NCBI GenBank assembly: GCA_044869805.1
Contig: JBIOXV010000073.1
Location: forward strand, 1 to 64,000
Direction: 5' to 3'
DNA from: CAWDVR01 sp044869805
GTDB taxonomy: Bacteria; Acidobacteriota; Thermoanaerobaculia; Multivoradales; SZUA-115
DNA: 64,000 nt
The position numbers and the translations under genes are program-made. Below the pieces are notes generated by a model that worked only from the letters and a program-made list of their open reading frames with translations, was not told where the DNA came from and searched no databases. Position 1 is the first letter of the stretch. Every line of letters begins with the position of its first letter. This document shows positions 36,001-45,718 of the stretch, piece after piece.

Positions 36001-36039
36001 CCGCGCCAGTTCCAGCTCGGCCTGCGGCTGACCTGGTAG
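33031..36039 (+). CDS. TonB-dependent receptor with carboxypeptidase-regulatory-like domain
   Basis: 1002 aa. The start has AAGGAGAT five bases upstream. Signal peptide (LPFFSLTLALALPATLHAQ), then a CarboxypepD_reg-like Ig domain (residues ~35-125: GVIEGTAVDETGGVLPGVTV, TTDSRGRFRGVLLPLGPYRL). The plug domain follows (INGQKGIANNISVDGADFN, EFGRSSGGFVNVVTKSGTNE). The remainder forms the outer membrane barrel; the last residues (QFQLGLRLTW) end in an aromatic residue, as expected for BAM-recognised barrels. This Oar-like layout is typical of the large receptor sets of Acidobacteria. The ligand is unknown, probably a glycan or peptide. Confidence 0.9.
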   Translation: MLRHPRMSGALLVLPFFSLTLALALPATLHAQSQATTGVIEGTAVDETGGVLPGVTVVVRNTATGYEQTLTTDSRGRFRGVLLPLGPYRLTASLEGFSTLVRDGIDLALGQTVSLTLGMSVSAIAQEITVTAEAPLIETSRTEGATRIDEASIEGLPNNGRNFLDFTKLTPGVTIVQGPDGDELSINGQKGIANNISVDGADFNNPFFGEQRGGQRPPFTFNLDAVQEVVVVADGAPAEFGRSSGGFVNVVTKSGTNELHGSAHGFYKDDSLSSTPKNPDGSAAEEGEFDQTQLGFTLGGPIQQDKLFYFVAADVQRGERTKQTNAGRMDPQLVAFLASIGIPNDNAPITRTDDAEVALAKVDWNASEKNLVTLRYSYTNSEQVNGTFDVDQWGASANGIERDYSSAGTATWISTLSPSLLNELRLQYAKEWRPRPYDGPTIPGQNRAFPDTAIAANGNRFGMPFFLPVQYDDDRTQITDNVSWLLADHSIKAGVEYNEVASSQTFIGFANGRFIFSSVNGFINYYNNPNYVECSNGSSSQTGVCPAGTSVVGPVLLYLQQAGAGNTSVEEAGTQTIKQREPAIYVQDEWRPTTNLTLQYGLRWEALDNPSVRTPPSQVFFAPFIGRTVNTAAGPQTFPSDGDIPDDYEMWQPRLGVSWVPDPDSKSVVRGTAGIFHARLPALNLASTRSTNGTLGQTLFRNSSLVGVLGPTPDYTTLINTQGLPVFFPDVFVYDKDWQTPRTYSYSLSYEREVITDHAVLLKLNYAKTDHITRFTNRNDPRLGSPWSSGLPPGGINGITTLTTVESTAKSRYQGVTLGLNKRWSKNYQYQVYYTWSKDESDDDNERDPFTFRYADITQLDREFSYSDRDQRHRVNAFGLFRLPWELDLNARYAYRSAQPKSIKADGTDAATPADRINPDGSVTRRNLGRKDNKFNSLDLRLSKDFEVGNFTLQPSFEVFNVFDADNFVRPQVTSLAFNFDGTVRSGAGDPRQFQLGLRLTW

Positions 36040-36124
36040 GGGGCCGGCTGTAGGATGGTGGAGATGATCGCGGGGCCAGGTGACGCCTGGCCTCGCGGTT
36101 TCAGCCACCGAGGAAGCCGCCGCC

Positions 36125-36406
36125 ATGCTGACGCCGCTCGAAGTCAAGGCTCTCGAACCTTTCAGGATCTGGATTCGCTACTCCGACGAAACGCAGGGTG
36201 AGGTGGATCTCTCGGACCTCGCGGGACGCGGAGTCTTCTCGCTCTGGGACAAGGAGGGCGCTTTCCAGCAGGTGCACCTCGGACCCTGGGGGGCGATCGC
36301 CTGGACGGACGAGGTTGAGCTCTGCCCGGACAGCGTGTACCTCCGGCTCACCGGCAAGAGCCCGGAGGAGCTGTTCCCCGCTCTCGCCCGGAGGCAGGTT
36401 GCCTGA
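36125..36406 (+). CDS. DUF2442 protein, probable antitoxin
   Basis: 93 aa. Starts at ATG 36125 with GAGGAAG 10 bases upstream; a longer frame begins at 36080. LEVKALEPFRIWIRYSDET, VDLSDLAGRGVFSLW and VELCPDSVYLRL match DUF2442. It is paired with a DUF4160 gene that overlaps its last 8 bases, the usual order of this putative toxin-antitoxin pair. Confidence 0.75.
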   Translation: MLTPLEVKALEPFRIWIRYSDETQGEVDLSDLAGRGVFSLWDKEGAFQQVHLGPWGAIAWTDEVELCPDSVYLRLTGKSPEELFPALARRQVA

Positions 36407-36659
36407 GATCAGCCGCTTCTTCGGCATCGTCATTCGGATGTACTTCGACGACCACAACCCGCCTCATTTCCATGCCGAGTACGGCGCCGACCAGGCGGTG
36501 ATCGAGATCGACAGCCTGGCGCTGATCGCCGGCCGCCTTCCGGCGCGAGCACTGGGTCTCGTCATGGAGTGGGCCGCGCTCCACCAGGCAGAGCTTCGAG
36601 CCTGCTGGCAGAAGGCGCAGAACCAACAGGCGCCGGGCAAGATCGCGCCGCTGGCTTGA
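36399..36659 (+). CDS. DUF4160 protein
   Basis: 86 aa beginning at TTG 36399, eight bases inside DUF2442. PEISRFFGIVIRMYFDDHNPPHFHAEYG (quoted in pieces) and ALGLVMEWAALHQAEL are close to the DUF4160 consensus; HNPPHFHAEYG is its hallmark His cluster. The ending at 36659 is followed by a long gene-free stretch. Role as a toxin is a proposal from pairing, not from activity. Confidence 0.75.
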   Translation: MPEISRFFGIVIRMYFDDHNPPHFHAEYGADQAVIEIDSLALIAGRLPARALGLVMEWAALHQAELRACWQKAQNQQAPGKIAPLA

Positions 36660-37114
36660 TCGGCTCCTCGGCCTCACAGCTTCTCCGCCTCCTGCCCGTC
36701 CAACGGCTTCGACCTGAGGCCCTACCGCCGCCGGCGTGCCTTGGTTCCCGCCCGAACTCCAGGCCGGACGACCTCGCTGACCTCCTCGACGCAGCCTGGG
36801 CGGCGACGGCAAAGTAGCCCGTACCGAACCGGAGCCCTTTTCTTCTCGCCCTCGTCACTTCTTTGGTCGCTCCCCCGCCGCCCCTTTTCCATAATCTCGA
36901 ATCGCACCGGACTCCAGGCTTCCGGGAATTTTTCCCGGAAGCCCGGCCCTGCCGGCTCTCGGCGGATCTTGCGTCCATGGCCTAAGCCTCATGGCGGCCG
37001 AGGGATACGAGCGCCGGCCGGCGGTGGTACAGAGGTTGCTGGCCTAACGTGGCAGGCGGAGCCGTCTTCGCCTTGCCGACACAACCTGAGGATTGACACC
37101 CGAGGAGGCGCAGC
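36660..37114. other. Gene-free interval with one strong hairpin
   Basis: 455 bp between the DUF4160 gene and the gene at 37115. No convincing CDS on either strand. It contains a perfect 11-bp inverted repeat (36917-36927 with 36933-36943, loop ATTTT). A T-rich stretch (36835-36895) precedes it; the hairpin lacks a 3' T tract, so it may be a terminator or a structural element. Confidence 0.5.
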
Positions 37115-38227
37115 GTGATGGACCCCGGCCTGGACTCCCTGCTCGAATCGGCAAACGAACCCCGCCTCGACGACCCCGACCGCCGGCCCGGCAAGCCCGC
37201 CGCCGACCCCCCTGCCGTCGACCCACTTGCGGGCGGCACCCGCCTGCTCTCGATCGCCACCCTCGCCTGGCTCACCGACGGCGGCTACTTCCAGCCGGCC
37301 GACGGCTCGCCGCTGGCGCCGCTCGCCGGGCCGCTGCGCTGGTGCACGGCGGCCGAGCGGCAGCGGGCCGGCGCCCGGCTGCTGGCGAGCGATCCCTTCC
37401 GCTCCGGCGCGCGCCTGGTGGCGCAGCGCCTGCGCCTGTCGCCGCTCGGCCAGGCGCTGGCGGTGCTTGAGCAGCCGCAGGCGCGGCTGCGCATCGCGAT
37501 CGCCGAGCCCCACCGGGCGCCGAAGGTCTTCCAGTTCTTCGTCCGCGGCCGGTTGGCGGTGCGCGGCGAGAACGACCCCGAGGGCTTCCGCCTCGCCGAG
37601 CCGGTGCGGCTCTCGGCCCTGCTCACCGCCCTGGCCGCCCGCCTCGACGCCTCGCGGCTCGCACCGGAGCTCGAGGCCGTGGCCTTGCTACCCGAGGTCT
37701 TCGAGCTGCTGACGGCGCTGTGGAAGAAGCTCGGCCGCGGGGTCGAAGAACCGCTCACCGAGGAGCGGCTGATCTGCCTCTTGGGCGGCGTCTCGGACGG
37801 CCACGACGAGGGCCGCTCGCTGCTCGCGGCGATGGTCGCCGCGGGGCTGCTCGAGAAACGCGGTACGGCCTACTTCCTCGCGTCGTCGCTGGCCCGCTGG
37901 CTCGGCCTGGTGTGGTCGGACTACGTGGTCGAGATCGAGCGCCGGGAGCTCGCCGGGGCGGATACAGATCACCGGCCGCCGGCCGAGCGGCGGCAGATCT
38001 TCGCCGGGCCGCCGGGCGAGCGCGTGCTGTGCGAGGAGCTGGCGGGCGCGCCGGCGGGGGACGGCGGGCGAGTGCTGCTCTTCCTGCGCCTGCAACGCTG
38101 GGAGCTCGAGCAGCGCCTGGCCCGGCACTTGGCCGGCGGCAGCGACGGTGGCGCGCACTGGGCGCTGGCCGGCGAGGCGGAGCCGGCGGGGCGGTTTCCC
38201 TGGCCGACCAGCCTGTCGGTCCACTGA
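37115..38227 (+). CDS. Conserved-looking protein of unknown function
   Basis: 370 aa, starting at GTG 37115 or the adjacent ATG 37118 with GGAGG nine bases upstream of the ATG. No signal or membrane segment. It is mainly helical; the tract LLAAMVAAGLLEKRGTAYFL near residue 245 resembles a winged-helix end. PGERVLCEELAGAPAGDGG and LQRWELEQRLARHLAGG occur later. No family recognised. It precedes the sigma54-type regulator on the same strand (142-bp gap) and may be transcribed with it. Confidence 0.6.
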   Translation: MMDPGLDSLLESANEPRLDDPDRRPGKPAADPPAVDPLAGGTRLLSIATLAWLTDGGYFQPADGSPLAPLAGPLRWCTAAERQRAGARLLASDPFRSGARLVAQRLRLSPLGQALAVLEQPQARLRIAIAEPHRAPKVFQFFVRGRLAVRGENDPEGFRLAEPVRLSALLTALAARLDASRLAPELEAVALLPEVFELLTALWKKLGRGVEEPLTEERLICLLGGVSDGHDEGRSLLAAMVAAGLLEKRGTAYFLASSLARWLGLVWSDYVVEIERRELAGADTDHRPPAERRQIFAGPPGERVLCEELAGAPAGDGGRVLLFLRLQRWELEQRLARHLAGGSDGGAHWALAGEAEPAGRFPWPTSLSVH

Positions 38228-38369
38228 GGTCGAGGCCTGGCCCTTCGGCGCTCGCCGCGTTCTCCGACAGCCGCCGACGACGAATGGACGAACGGACTTG
38301 ATACCCATGCAAGTTAAGCTTGGCGAGAAGGTGCGCCGGTGGACGGTCCCCATCGTCGGCCATCTCGGT

Positions 38370-39734
<1,365 letters not shown>

Positions 39735-39749
39735 AGCGCGCTAGAGTAG

Positions 39750-39795
39750 GAGCCTGTGAAGAAAGCGTTGCGCAGCAGCTTCATTCACAGGCTCT
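39750..39795. other. 11-bp inverted repeat between regulator and kinase genes
   Basis: GAGCCTGTGAA (39750-39760) and TTCACAGGCTC (39785-39795) are perfectly complementary with a 24-bp loop, and occupy nearly the whole 70-bp gap. It could be a hairpin that lowers kinase expression relative to the regulator, an operator, or an mRNA processing site. Confidence 0.5.
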
Positions 39796-39804
39796 GAAAG
39801 GGCG

Positions 39805-41358
39805 ATGCGCGTCGCCACCAAGATCGCCACCGGCTCCGGCCTGCTGGTGCTGCTCTTCGCCGGCCTGCTCGCTTACTACGTCTATCTCGGACGGCAGGAC
39901 ATCTCGCTCTCCCGTGAGCTGTCGAGCAAGGTGCCGGTATCGACCCGGCTGGCCGGCCAGGAGGCGGCGCTCGACAACCTCGAGAAGCAGATCAGGCGGC
40001 TGCTCGCCGCCCAGGACTTCGACTACACCCTCGGCATCCACGAGATGCACCTGCGTTTCGACGACAACCTGCGCCAGCTCGCCCAGGAGAACGCCGCGGA
40101 GCAGCAGGGAGAGGTCGAGACGCTTACCGAGCTGTGGCGCGACTACGGGCGCGCCCTGGCCGCCATCGAGCGCCGGGCCTGGCTCGAGCCCGAGCCCCAC
40201 GAGGCTGCCTGGGAGGCGGTCTACGACAAGATTGGGTCGGTCAGCACCCAGGTGCGGCAGATGCTCGACTCGGCGGCGGTGGCGGCCGACCGAGAGGTGG
40301 AGCGTTCCGAGGGCACGAAAGTGCGGGCCGAGCAGCTCTCCGGCAAGGTCCTGCTCCTCGCCCTGGCGCTCTGCGCCCTGATCGTCGTCTGGACGGTGCG
40401 CTCGATCAACGTACCCCTGCGGCGCCTGGTGGACGGCACCCGCGCCGTGGCCGGTGGCCACTTCGACTACCGGCTCGACCTCGGCAAGGACGAGGAGTTC
40501 TCGCGCCTCGCCGCCTCCTTCAACGCCATGGTGCGGCGCCTGTCCGAGCTCGACCAGATGAAGAAGGACTTCGTCGCCCACGTCTCGCACGAGCTCAGGA
40601 ACCCGCTGGTCGCCATGCAGGAGACCAACCAGCTCCTGGTCGACGAGCTCGCCGGGCCTTTGAACAAGCAGCAGCAGCGCCTGCTCGAGCTCAACATCGA
40701 GAGCGGCCGGCGGCTGTCAGCCATGCTCTCGAACCTGCTCGACCTGTCGAGTCTCGAGGCCGGGGCGATGAGCTACGAGTTCAAGCCCGAGGACCTGGCC
40801 GACATCGCGCGCTTCGCGGTCTCCGAGTACGAGGCGCGGGCCGGCGAGCGCAAGGTGCAGCTCCGGCTGAAGGTGCCCGCGGAGGCGCAGCCAGTGGTGG
40901 CCCCGGCCGACCGCGATCGCCTGATCCAGGTGCTCGAGAACCTGATCGAAAACGCGCTCAAGTTTTCGCCGGCGGGATCCGCCATCGAGGTCGAGGTCAA
41001 GCCCGCCGGCCGGCTGCCCGGCCGCATCCCGCGGCGGGTGCTCGACCGCCTGGCGGCCGGCGACCGCCACTTCGCATGGCTGTCGGTGGCCGACCGCGGG
41101 CCGGGCGTTCCCGAGGCGCAGCAGGAAGCCATCTTTCGCAAGTTCCACCAGGTAGGACACAATCCCCGCACCAACGGCGGCGGGGTGGGGCTGGGGCTGG
41201 CGATCTGTCGCGAGCTCGTGGAGGCCCACGACGGCGCGATCTGGGTGACCGACCGCCCAGGAGGGGGGAGCATGTTCTGCGTGGCGCTGCCGGGAGCCGA
41301 GAGCGAAACGGTGCGCGAGCCGGAAGGCGTGCGCGCGCTCGGGGAGGCCCGGGCGTGA
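39805..41358 (+). CDS. HAMP-domain sensor histidine kinase
   Basis: 517 aa. Two membrane helices (residues ~9-29 and ~178-198) flank a periplasmic helical domain; HAMP follows. The H-box is DFVAHVSHELRNPL with phosphoacceptor His262. N box: VLENLIENALKFSP; G boxes: VADRGPGVPEAQ and GGGVGLGLAICRELVEAHDG. The cognate regulator is the 38370 gene. The lipoprotein overlap (4 bp) mirrors the GlrK-QseG arrangement. The signal is unknown. Confidence 0.9.
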   Translation: MRVATKIATGSGLLVLLFAGLLAYYVYLGRQDISLSRELSSKVPVSTRLAGQEAALDNLEKQIRRLLAAQDFDYTLGIHEMHLRFDDNLRQLAQENAAEQQGEVETLTELWRDYGRALAAIERRAWLEPEPHEAAWEAVYDKIGSVSTQVRQMLDSAAVAADREVERSEGTKVRAEQLSGKVLLLALALCALIVVWTVRSINVPLRRLVDGTRAVAGGHFDYRLDLGKDEEFSRLAASFNAMVRRLSELDQMKKDFVAHVSHELRNPLVAMQETNQLLVDELAGPLNKQQQRLLELNIESGRRLSAMLSNLLDLSSLEAGAMSYEFKPEDLADIARFAVSEYEARAGERKVQLRLKVPAEAQPVVAPADRDRLIQVLENLIENALKFSPAGSAIEVEVKPAGRLPGRIPRRVLDRLAAGDRHFAWLSVADRGPGVPEAQQEAIFRKFHQVGHNPRTNGGGVGLGLAICRELVEAHDGAIWVTDRPGGGSMFCVALPGAESETVREPEGVRALGEARA

Positions 41359-41954
41359 GGGCGGCCGCCGCCACAGCGCTGGTGGCCCTGGCCGCCGCGG
41401 CCTGTGCCTCCCACCCCCTGGCCCGCCAGGGTGACCGCGCCCTCGCCGCCGGCGACTGCAAGAGCGCGGTGGCGGCCTACGAGCGCGTGCTGCTCGAGGT
41501 GAAGCGCGCGCCCGACCTCGACGTCCTGCTCTTCCGCCTCGCCGCCTGCCGCTCGCTCGCCGGCTCGGGCGTCGAGGACCGTGCCAAGGCCCGCCACTAT
41601 CTCGATCGCCTGCTGTGGGGCTTCCCGCGGAGCCCTTACGCCGTGCCGGCCAAGGTGCTGCTCGAGCGCGACGCAGACCTCGGGCGGCTCGAGACCGAGC
41701 TCGAAGCGGCGCGCAACGCCCTGGCCGAGCGCGAGCAGGAGCTGGCCGAGCTGGAGCAGCAGATCGCCATCGCCGGCGAGAAGGCCGCGATCCCCGAGCC
41801 CAACGGCGAGAAGCTGGCCGCCGAGCTCGTCAGCCTCAGGACGAGGGTGACCGCGCTGTCCAAAGACCTCAACGCCAAGCTGGCCGAGATCGATCGGCTG
41901 CAGCGCGCTCTCCAAGCGCTCAAGGAGATCGACCTGGGCTCCCCGCCTCGCTGA
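41355..41954 (+). CDS. Lipoprotein with coiled coil, QseG-like
   Basis: 199 aa starting at GTG 41355, overlapping the kinase stop by 4 bp. Lipobox: a short hydrophobic run ending AAAAC-ASHP, with Cys at position ~17. Residues ~25-95 contain TPR-like helices (DRALAAGDCKSAVAAYERVLL), then a coiled coil (ETELEAARNALAEREQELAELEQQ) to the end. In enterobacteria QseG is an outer-membrane lipoprotein encoded between the kinase and regulator and needed for their activity; the present order differs but the composition is the same. Confidence 0.75.
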   Translation: MRAAAATALVALAAAACASHPLARQGDRALAAGDCKSAVAAYERVLLEVKRAPDLDVLLFRLAACRSLAGSGVEDRAKARHYLDRLLWGFPRSPYAVPAKVLLERDADLGRLETELEAARNALAEREQELAELEQQIAIAGEKAAIPEPNGEKLAAELVSLRTRVTALSKDLNAKLAEIDRLQRALQALKEIDLGSPPR

Positions 41955-41957
41955 GCC

Positions 41958-42341
41958 TCAGCGCTTCCGCGCTTTCTTCGGGCGCGGCTTCGCTGGTCCC
42001 TTCGCCGGCGCCTTCCTGCCCGCCGCGGCCGCCTTGCGCGGCGGCCGCACGCCGCCGCTGCCTCCCAGGATCTCGTCGATGCGCCTGCGGTCCTCTTTGA
42101 GGCGGCCGATGGCATCCTCGAGGCGCTGGATCTCGGCGCCGTAGCGGGCCACCACCTGATCGCGCGAGGCGATAGTGCGCTCCAGGCGCTGGGTGAGCTC
42201 GGCGATCTCCTCTTCGTTGTGAGCGCGGAGCTCCTCCGGCGGCAGCCGGCCGCCGGAGGAGACGGCTTCCACGCGCTTGCGGTTGCGGTCGAGCAGCTCG
42301 CGGTGGGTCTTGAGCAGGTCCTCTACGGTCTGGACGGCCAT
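41958..42341 (-). CDS. Coiled-coil protein with Lys/Pro-rich tail, last gene of the CIS block
   Basis: 127 aa. Residues ~1-95 form a long coiled coil (VEDLLKTHRELLDRNRKRVE, EEEIAELTQRLERTIASRDQ). Residues ~98-127 are basic and low-complexity (PPRKAAAAGRK, PKPRPKKARKR reading), reminiscent of histone-H1-like tails. It follows the fibre-like gene by 20 bp. No family is assigned; it could be a tail chaperone or a DNA-binding protein. Converges on the lipoprotein gene with 3 bp between stops. Confidence 0.6.
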   Translation of the reverse strand: MAVQTVEDLLKTHRELLDRNRKRVEAVSSGGRLPPEELRAHNEEEIAELTQRLERTIASRDQVVARYGAEIQRLEDAIGRLKEDRRRIDEILGGSGGVRPPRKAAAAGRKAPAKGPAKPRPKKARKR

Positions 42342-42361
42342 GGTGCCTCCACGCTCGGCCC

Positions 42362-45300
42362 TCAGCCGAGAATGTTGAACTGGTTGGCGTTGGGGTTGGG
42401 CGGCTCGGCGCCGCCGAACTGGAGCACCGGCCCGCTGTGCACGTTGCCCAGGAAGGTGGTGAGGACCTGGTGCAGGTCGAAGGAGAAGTAGCCCTGGCTC
42501 GTCGCCTTGACGTGGTTGCCCATGACCGCCATCCGCAGCCCGGCGAGCGACACCGTGGCCCGCAGGTCGTTCGGCGCCGTCGCCAGGTGCTCGCAGACGT
42601 TGTGGCCGAAGGTCACGCGGTCGAAGGTCAGCGCGAACTGTTGCCCGAGCGGCACGCGCTGCACCTCGACCAGGGCGGAGAGGCCGGCGCCGGTGACCCG
42701 GTTGTCGACCACCAGGGCCGCGCCGAAGGCGATCTGGGACTCGAGGTTGGCGAGCGTGCCCGCGAGCCGGATGGCGCGGTGCTCGAGGTTGGGATCGACC
42801 TTGAACGGGTCGGTGGCGTGGATGCGGTTGCCGCGCACCGAGGCCCCCACTGTCCAAAGGAAGATGCCGCCGACCGCTTGCGCCAGCGGCACGCCGGCCG
42901 GCGACACGCCGGCGTCGCGGATCTCGCAGGAGTCGACTACCACCTCGGTCAGCGGGTTCAAGGCGAGCGAGGTGGCGAAGACCGCGGCGGAGATCCCCGG
43001 CGGGGTCTGGTAGGCGCAGCGCAGCAGGCGGTTGTCGACCAGCCGCGTGATGCCGAGCAGGCTGAGGCCGAAGAATCCCGGCTGCTCCACGTTCTCGATC
43101 AGGTTGCCGCGCACCTCGAGGTCGGTCTCGCCGCCGGCCTGGATGCCCGCCGTGCAATCGAGCAGGCGGTTGTCCACCAGCCGGTTGCGCTCGCCCTGAA
43201 TTAGCAGCGCGCCGGAGGCCGCGCCGTGAATGCGGTTGCCGGCGACCGCCGCCTGACGGGTCCGCAGCAAGCCGACCGCCACCCGCAGGTTGCGTTGCGG
43301 GTCGCCGATCTCGTTGCCGGTGATCTCGACCCCCTCGGAGCCCAGCACCATGACGCCGTCCTGCTGGCCGAGGACCCGGTTGCCGGCGACCACCGCGGCC
43401 GGGCCGAAGCCTTCGCCGGCGAGCTCCTCGTGGCCGACCAGGATGGCGAGCGGCAGCACGCCGCCCACGGCGTCGATCGCCGCGGCCGCCAGGCGGTTGC
43501 GCTCCACGCGGCCCCGGCTGCCGGCCATGCGGATGCCGCCGTAGGCAGGGCCCTCGTAGAACAGGACGTTGCCTTCGACCAGGCAGCCCTCGGCGGCGAC
43601 GTCGATGCCCCACAGCTTGCCGGGGGCGTCGATCGCCCCGATGCGGGGCCGGGAGATGTGGTTGCGGGTGATGCGCACGCCCTGGGCGCGCGATAGGGGC
43701 AGACCCCCGAACACCTGGGCGTTGAGCACCACCCCGGCGAGGAAGCCCGTGATCTGGTTGCCGTCGACCCGCGAGCCCTGGACCAACGCCGAGTCGGCCA
43801 GGTCCTCGAGGAAGACCCCGCACAGGCCGGGGACCTGCTGCTCCTGGAAGACCCGATTCGCCATCCGGCAGTCCAGCACCTCGATCAGCCGGTCGTTCTG
43901 CTGCGCCCAGATGGCGATCAGGATGCCGGCGATCTCCAACCGTTCGAGCACCACGCGCTGCGCATTGATGAGCCTCACGCCGGAGCCGGCGCGCGACTCC
44001 AGGCACTCGACGCGGCAGTCGGCGATCGTCACCTCCGCGGCGCGCAGCACCTCGATCAGCGCCCCGACGTCGTTGCCTTGGGCCAGCAGCTCGAAGCCCA
44101 GGCTCTCGACCACCACGTCCTGGACCCGCACTTCGCCGTCGCCGATGGCGAGCAGGGTGATGGGCTCGCGGCTCTGCACCACCGCGCCGGAGCTCTCGCC
44201 GTGGAAGTGGATGTTGGACCGCACGATGCGGATCGTCTGGCGGATCTCGTGTACTCCGACCTTGAGGCACACGCAGCCGCCGGCCGCGGGCAGCGAGTCG
44301 ATCGCCGCCTGGATGCTCTCGCCCGGCCGCACCACGCGGGTGCAGCAGCTCCGGCCAAACTCCGGCGGCCACTTCGGCCGGCAATCCTCGACGTCGTCCG
44401 GCAAGGTCACCATGGCCAGGCGCGCGTAGTGATGATGGATGCCGCGCGGGGGCGCCTCGGTCAGGATCTCGACCGTGGCGTCCACGGTGCGGGCGGCGAA
44501 GACCCAGAAGTCGCCGACCTTGAATTCGCCGCCCACGGGTGAGACGGTGAATTCCACCTGCACGCCGTCCTCGAGCACCATCTGCGCCGCGGCGTCGACC
44601 GGGATCACGCCGCCCTCGGCGTCGACGTCGGCCACCACGTTGTTCGCCGCGTCGAGCACCGGGCCCTTCTGGTCCCAGCGCCGCACGCGGGTGTGGCGGC
44701 CGGCCGGCGCCGCGACGTCGAACACCCCGGCCGGCAGCGCCGCCGTCAGCGTGAGCTCCTGCGTCACGTCGTCAACGGTCAGCACCTTGGCCATCACTCC
44801 CGGCTTGCCGGCGAGCTCCAGCCAGTCGTCCAGCACCTCCACCCAGTCGTTGGCCGAGAAGCGCAGCACGGCGTCGCGGCGGGTGCGCGACACCGTGAGG
44901 CGGTCGCGGGCCGGGCCGATGGCGGTGACCGCGGCGCCCACCGAGCCGTTGTCGCGCGACCATTTGAAGGTCGCGGCGGCGAGCGGGCCGGGAGTGTGCA
45001 CCTCCACCCGGTAGAGCCGGTTCTCGGTGCCGCGGTAGCCGCCGGTGGGGTTGACCACGCAGGGGTCGTTGGAGGTCGGCACGCCCACCGCGTCGGTGGA
45101 CAGGCGAGCGGCCGAGGGCGCGGTGGCGGCCACCCAGGCGGGGATCTCGCCGTCGGGCGTCGCGCACTCCGCGTTCACGTTCTCGAGCACCTTGACCTGC
45201 CACACGGTCTGCAACCGCGTGGCGGTGTCCACCCCCAGCGCCTTCTCCAGCAGCTCCGGGTCCTCGAGGTGGGTGAGCTCGCGCTGCCAGACGTCGAGGT

Positions 45301-45709
45301 ACACGAGGTGCGGGCCGCCGGCGAGCGGGAAGGGCGCCTCGACGGCGACGTTAGGGAAGTAGGGCTGGTCCTCGTAGGGCACCGGGAGCGTGCCACGCTG
45401 CTCGGCGAGGTGCGGCTCCCACTCGCGAGGCGGCAGGCCGTGGTTCTCGGCGAGCTGGCCGTCGACGTACATGCGGCCGACGCCGATCGTCACCGAGGCG
45501 CCGCCGGGCAGGATCTCGAAGCCGTGCGGCGTCTCGGCGGGCACCGCGGCGCGGCCGATGGTGTCGAGGGTGCCGGCGCGGCTGCGGCGGTCGCGGATCT
45601 CGACCAGCTCGTTGAAGTCCGCATCGAGCAGTACGCGGCCCTGCTGCATGCGCACGCCGATGTGGTCGTCGAACGGGTCGAAGGAGAAGCGCGTGTGGTC
45701 GCCGGGCAT
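42362..45709 (-). CDS. DUF6519/beta-helix tail fibre-like protein
   Basis: 1115 aa. N-terminal DUF6519: HIGVRMQQGRVLLDADFNELVEIR and MYVDGQLAENHG, typically found on proteins encoded beside phage-tail-like baseplates. Residues ~440-1000 have the spacing of a right-handed parallel beta-helix (repeats such as ITGNEIGDPQRNLRVAVGLL, VRGNLIENVEQPGFFGLSLL, RLVDNRLLDCTAGIQAGGE). The length and fold suit a receptor-binding fibre or spike protein projecting from the baseplate. Position just after the tail-protein-I-like gene agrees. No chaperone domain at the C-terminus. Receptor unknown. Confidence 0.72.
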   Translation of the reverse strand: MPGDHTRFSFDPFDDHIGVRMQQGRVLLDADFNELVEIRDRRSRAGTLDTIGRAAVPAETPHGFEILPGGASVTIGVGRMYVDGQLAENHGLPPREWEPHLAEQRGTLPVPYEDQPYFPNVAVEAPFPLAGGPHLVYLDVWQRELTHLEDPELLEKALGVDTATRLQTVWQVKVLENVNAECATPDGEIPAWVAATAPSAARLSTDAVGVPTSNDPCVVNPTGGYRGTENRLYRVEVHTPGPLAAATFKWSRDNGSVGAAVTAIGPARDRLTVSRTRRDAVLRFSANDWVEVLDDWLELAGKPGVMAKVLTVDDVTQELTLTAALPAGVFDVAAPAGRHTRVRRWDQKGPVLDAANNVVADVDAEGGVIPVDAAAQMVLEDGVQVEFTVSPVGGEFKVGDFWVFAARTVDATVEILTEAPPRGIHHHYARLAMVTLPDDVEDCRPKWPPEFGRSCCTRVVRPGESIQAAIDSLPAAGGCVCLKVGVHEIRQTIRIVRSNIHFHGESSGAVVQSREPITLLAIGDGEVRVQDVVVESLGFELLAQGNDVGALIEVLRAAEVTIADCRVECLESRAGSGVRLINAQRVVLERLEIAGILIAIWAQQNDRLIEVLDCRMANRVFQEQQVPGLCGVFLEDLADSALVQGSRVDGNQITGFLAGVVLNAQVFGGLPLSRAQGVRITRNHISRPRIGAIDAPGKLWGIDVAAEGCLVEGNVLFYEGPAYGGIRMAGSRGRVERNRLAAAAIDAVGGVLPLAILVGHEELAGEGFGPAAVVAGNRVLGQQDGVMVLGSEGVEITGNEIGDPQRNLRVAVGLLRTRQAAVAGNRIHGAASGALLIQGERNRLVDNRLLDCTAGIQAGGETDLEVRGNLIENVEQPGFFGLSLLGITRLVDNRLLRCAYQTPPGISAAVFATSLALNPLTEVVVDSCEIRDAGVSPAGVPLAQAVGGIFLWTVGASVRGNRIHATDPFKVDPNLEHRAIRLAGTLANLESQIAFGAALVVDNRVTGAGLSALVEVQRVPLGQQFALTFDRVTFGHNVCEHLATAPNDLRATVSLAGLRMAVMGNHVKATSQGYFSFDLHQVLTTFLGNVHSGPVLQFGGAEPPNPNANQFNILG

Positions 45710-45718
45710 GGTGTCCCC

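Noticed and set aside
33052..36147. 1031-codon open frame opposite the TonB receptor
   Set aside because: The receptor is clearly coding; the antisense product is a low-complexity Val/Gly/Arg/Asp shadow.
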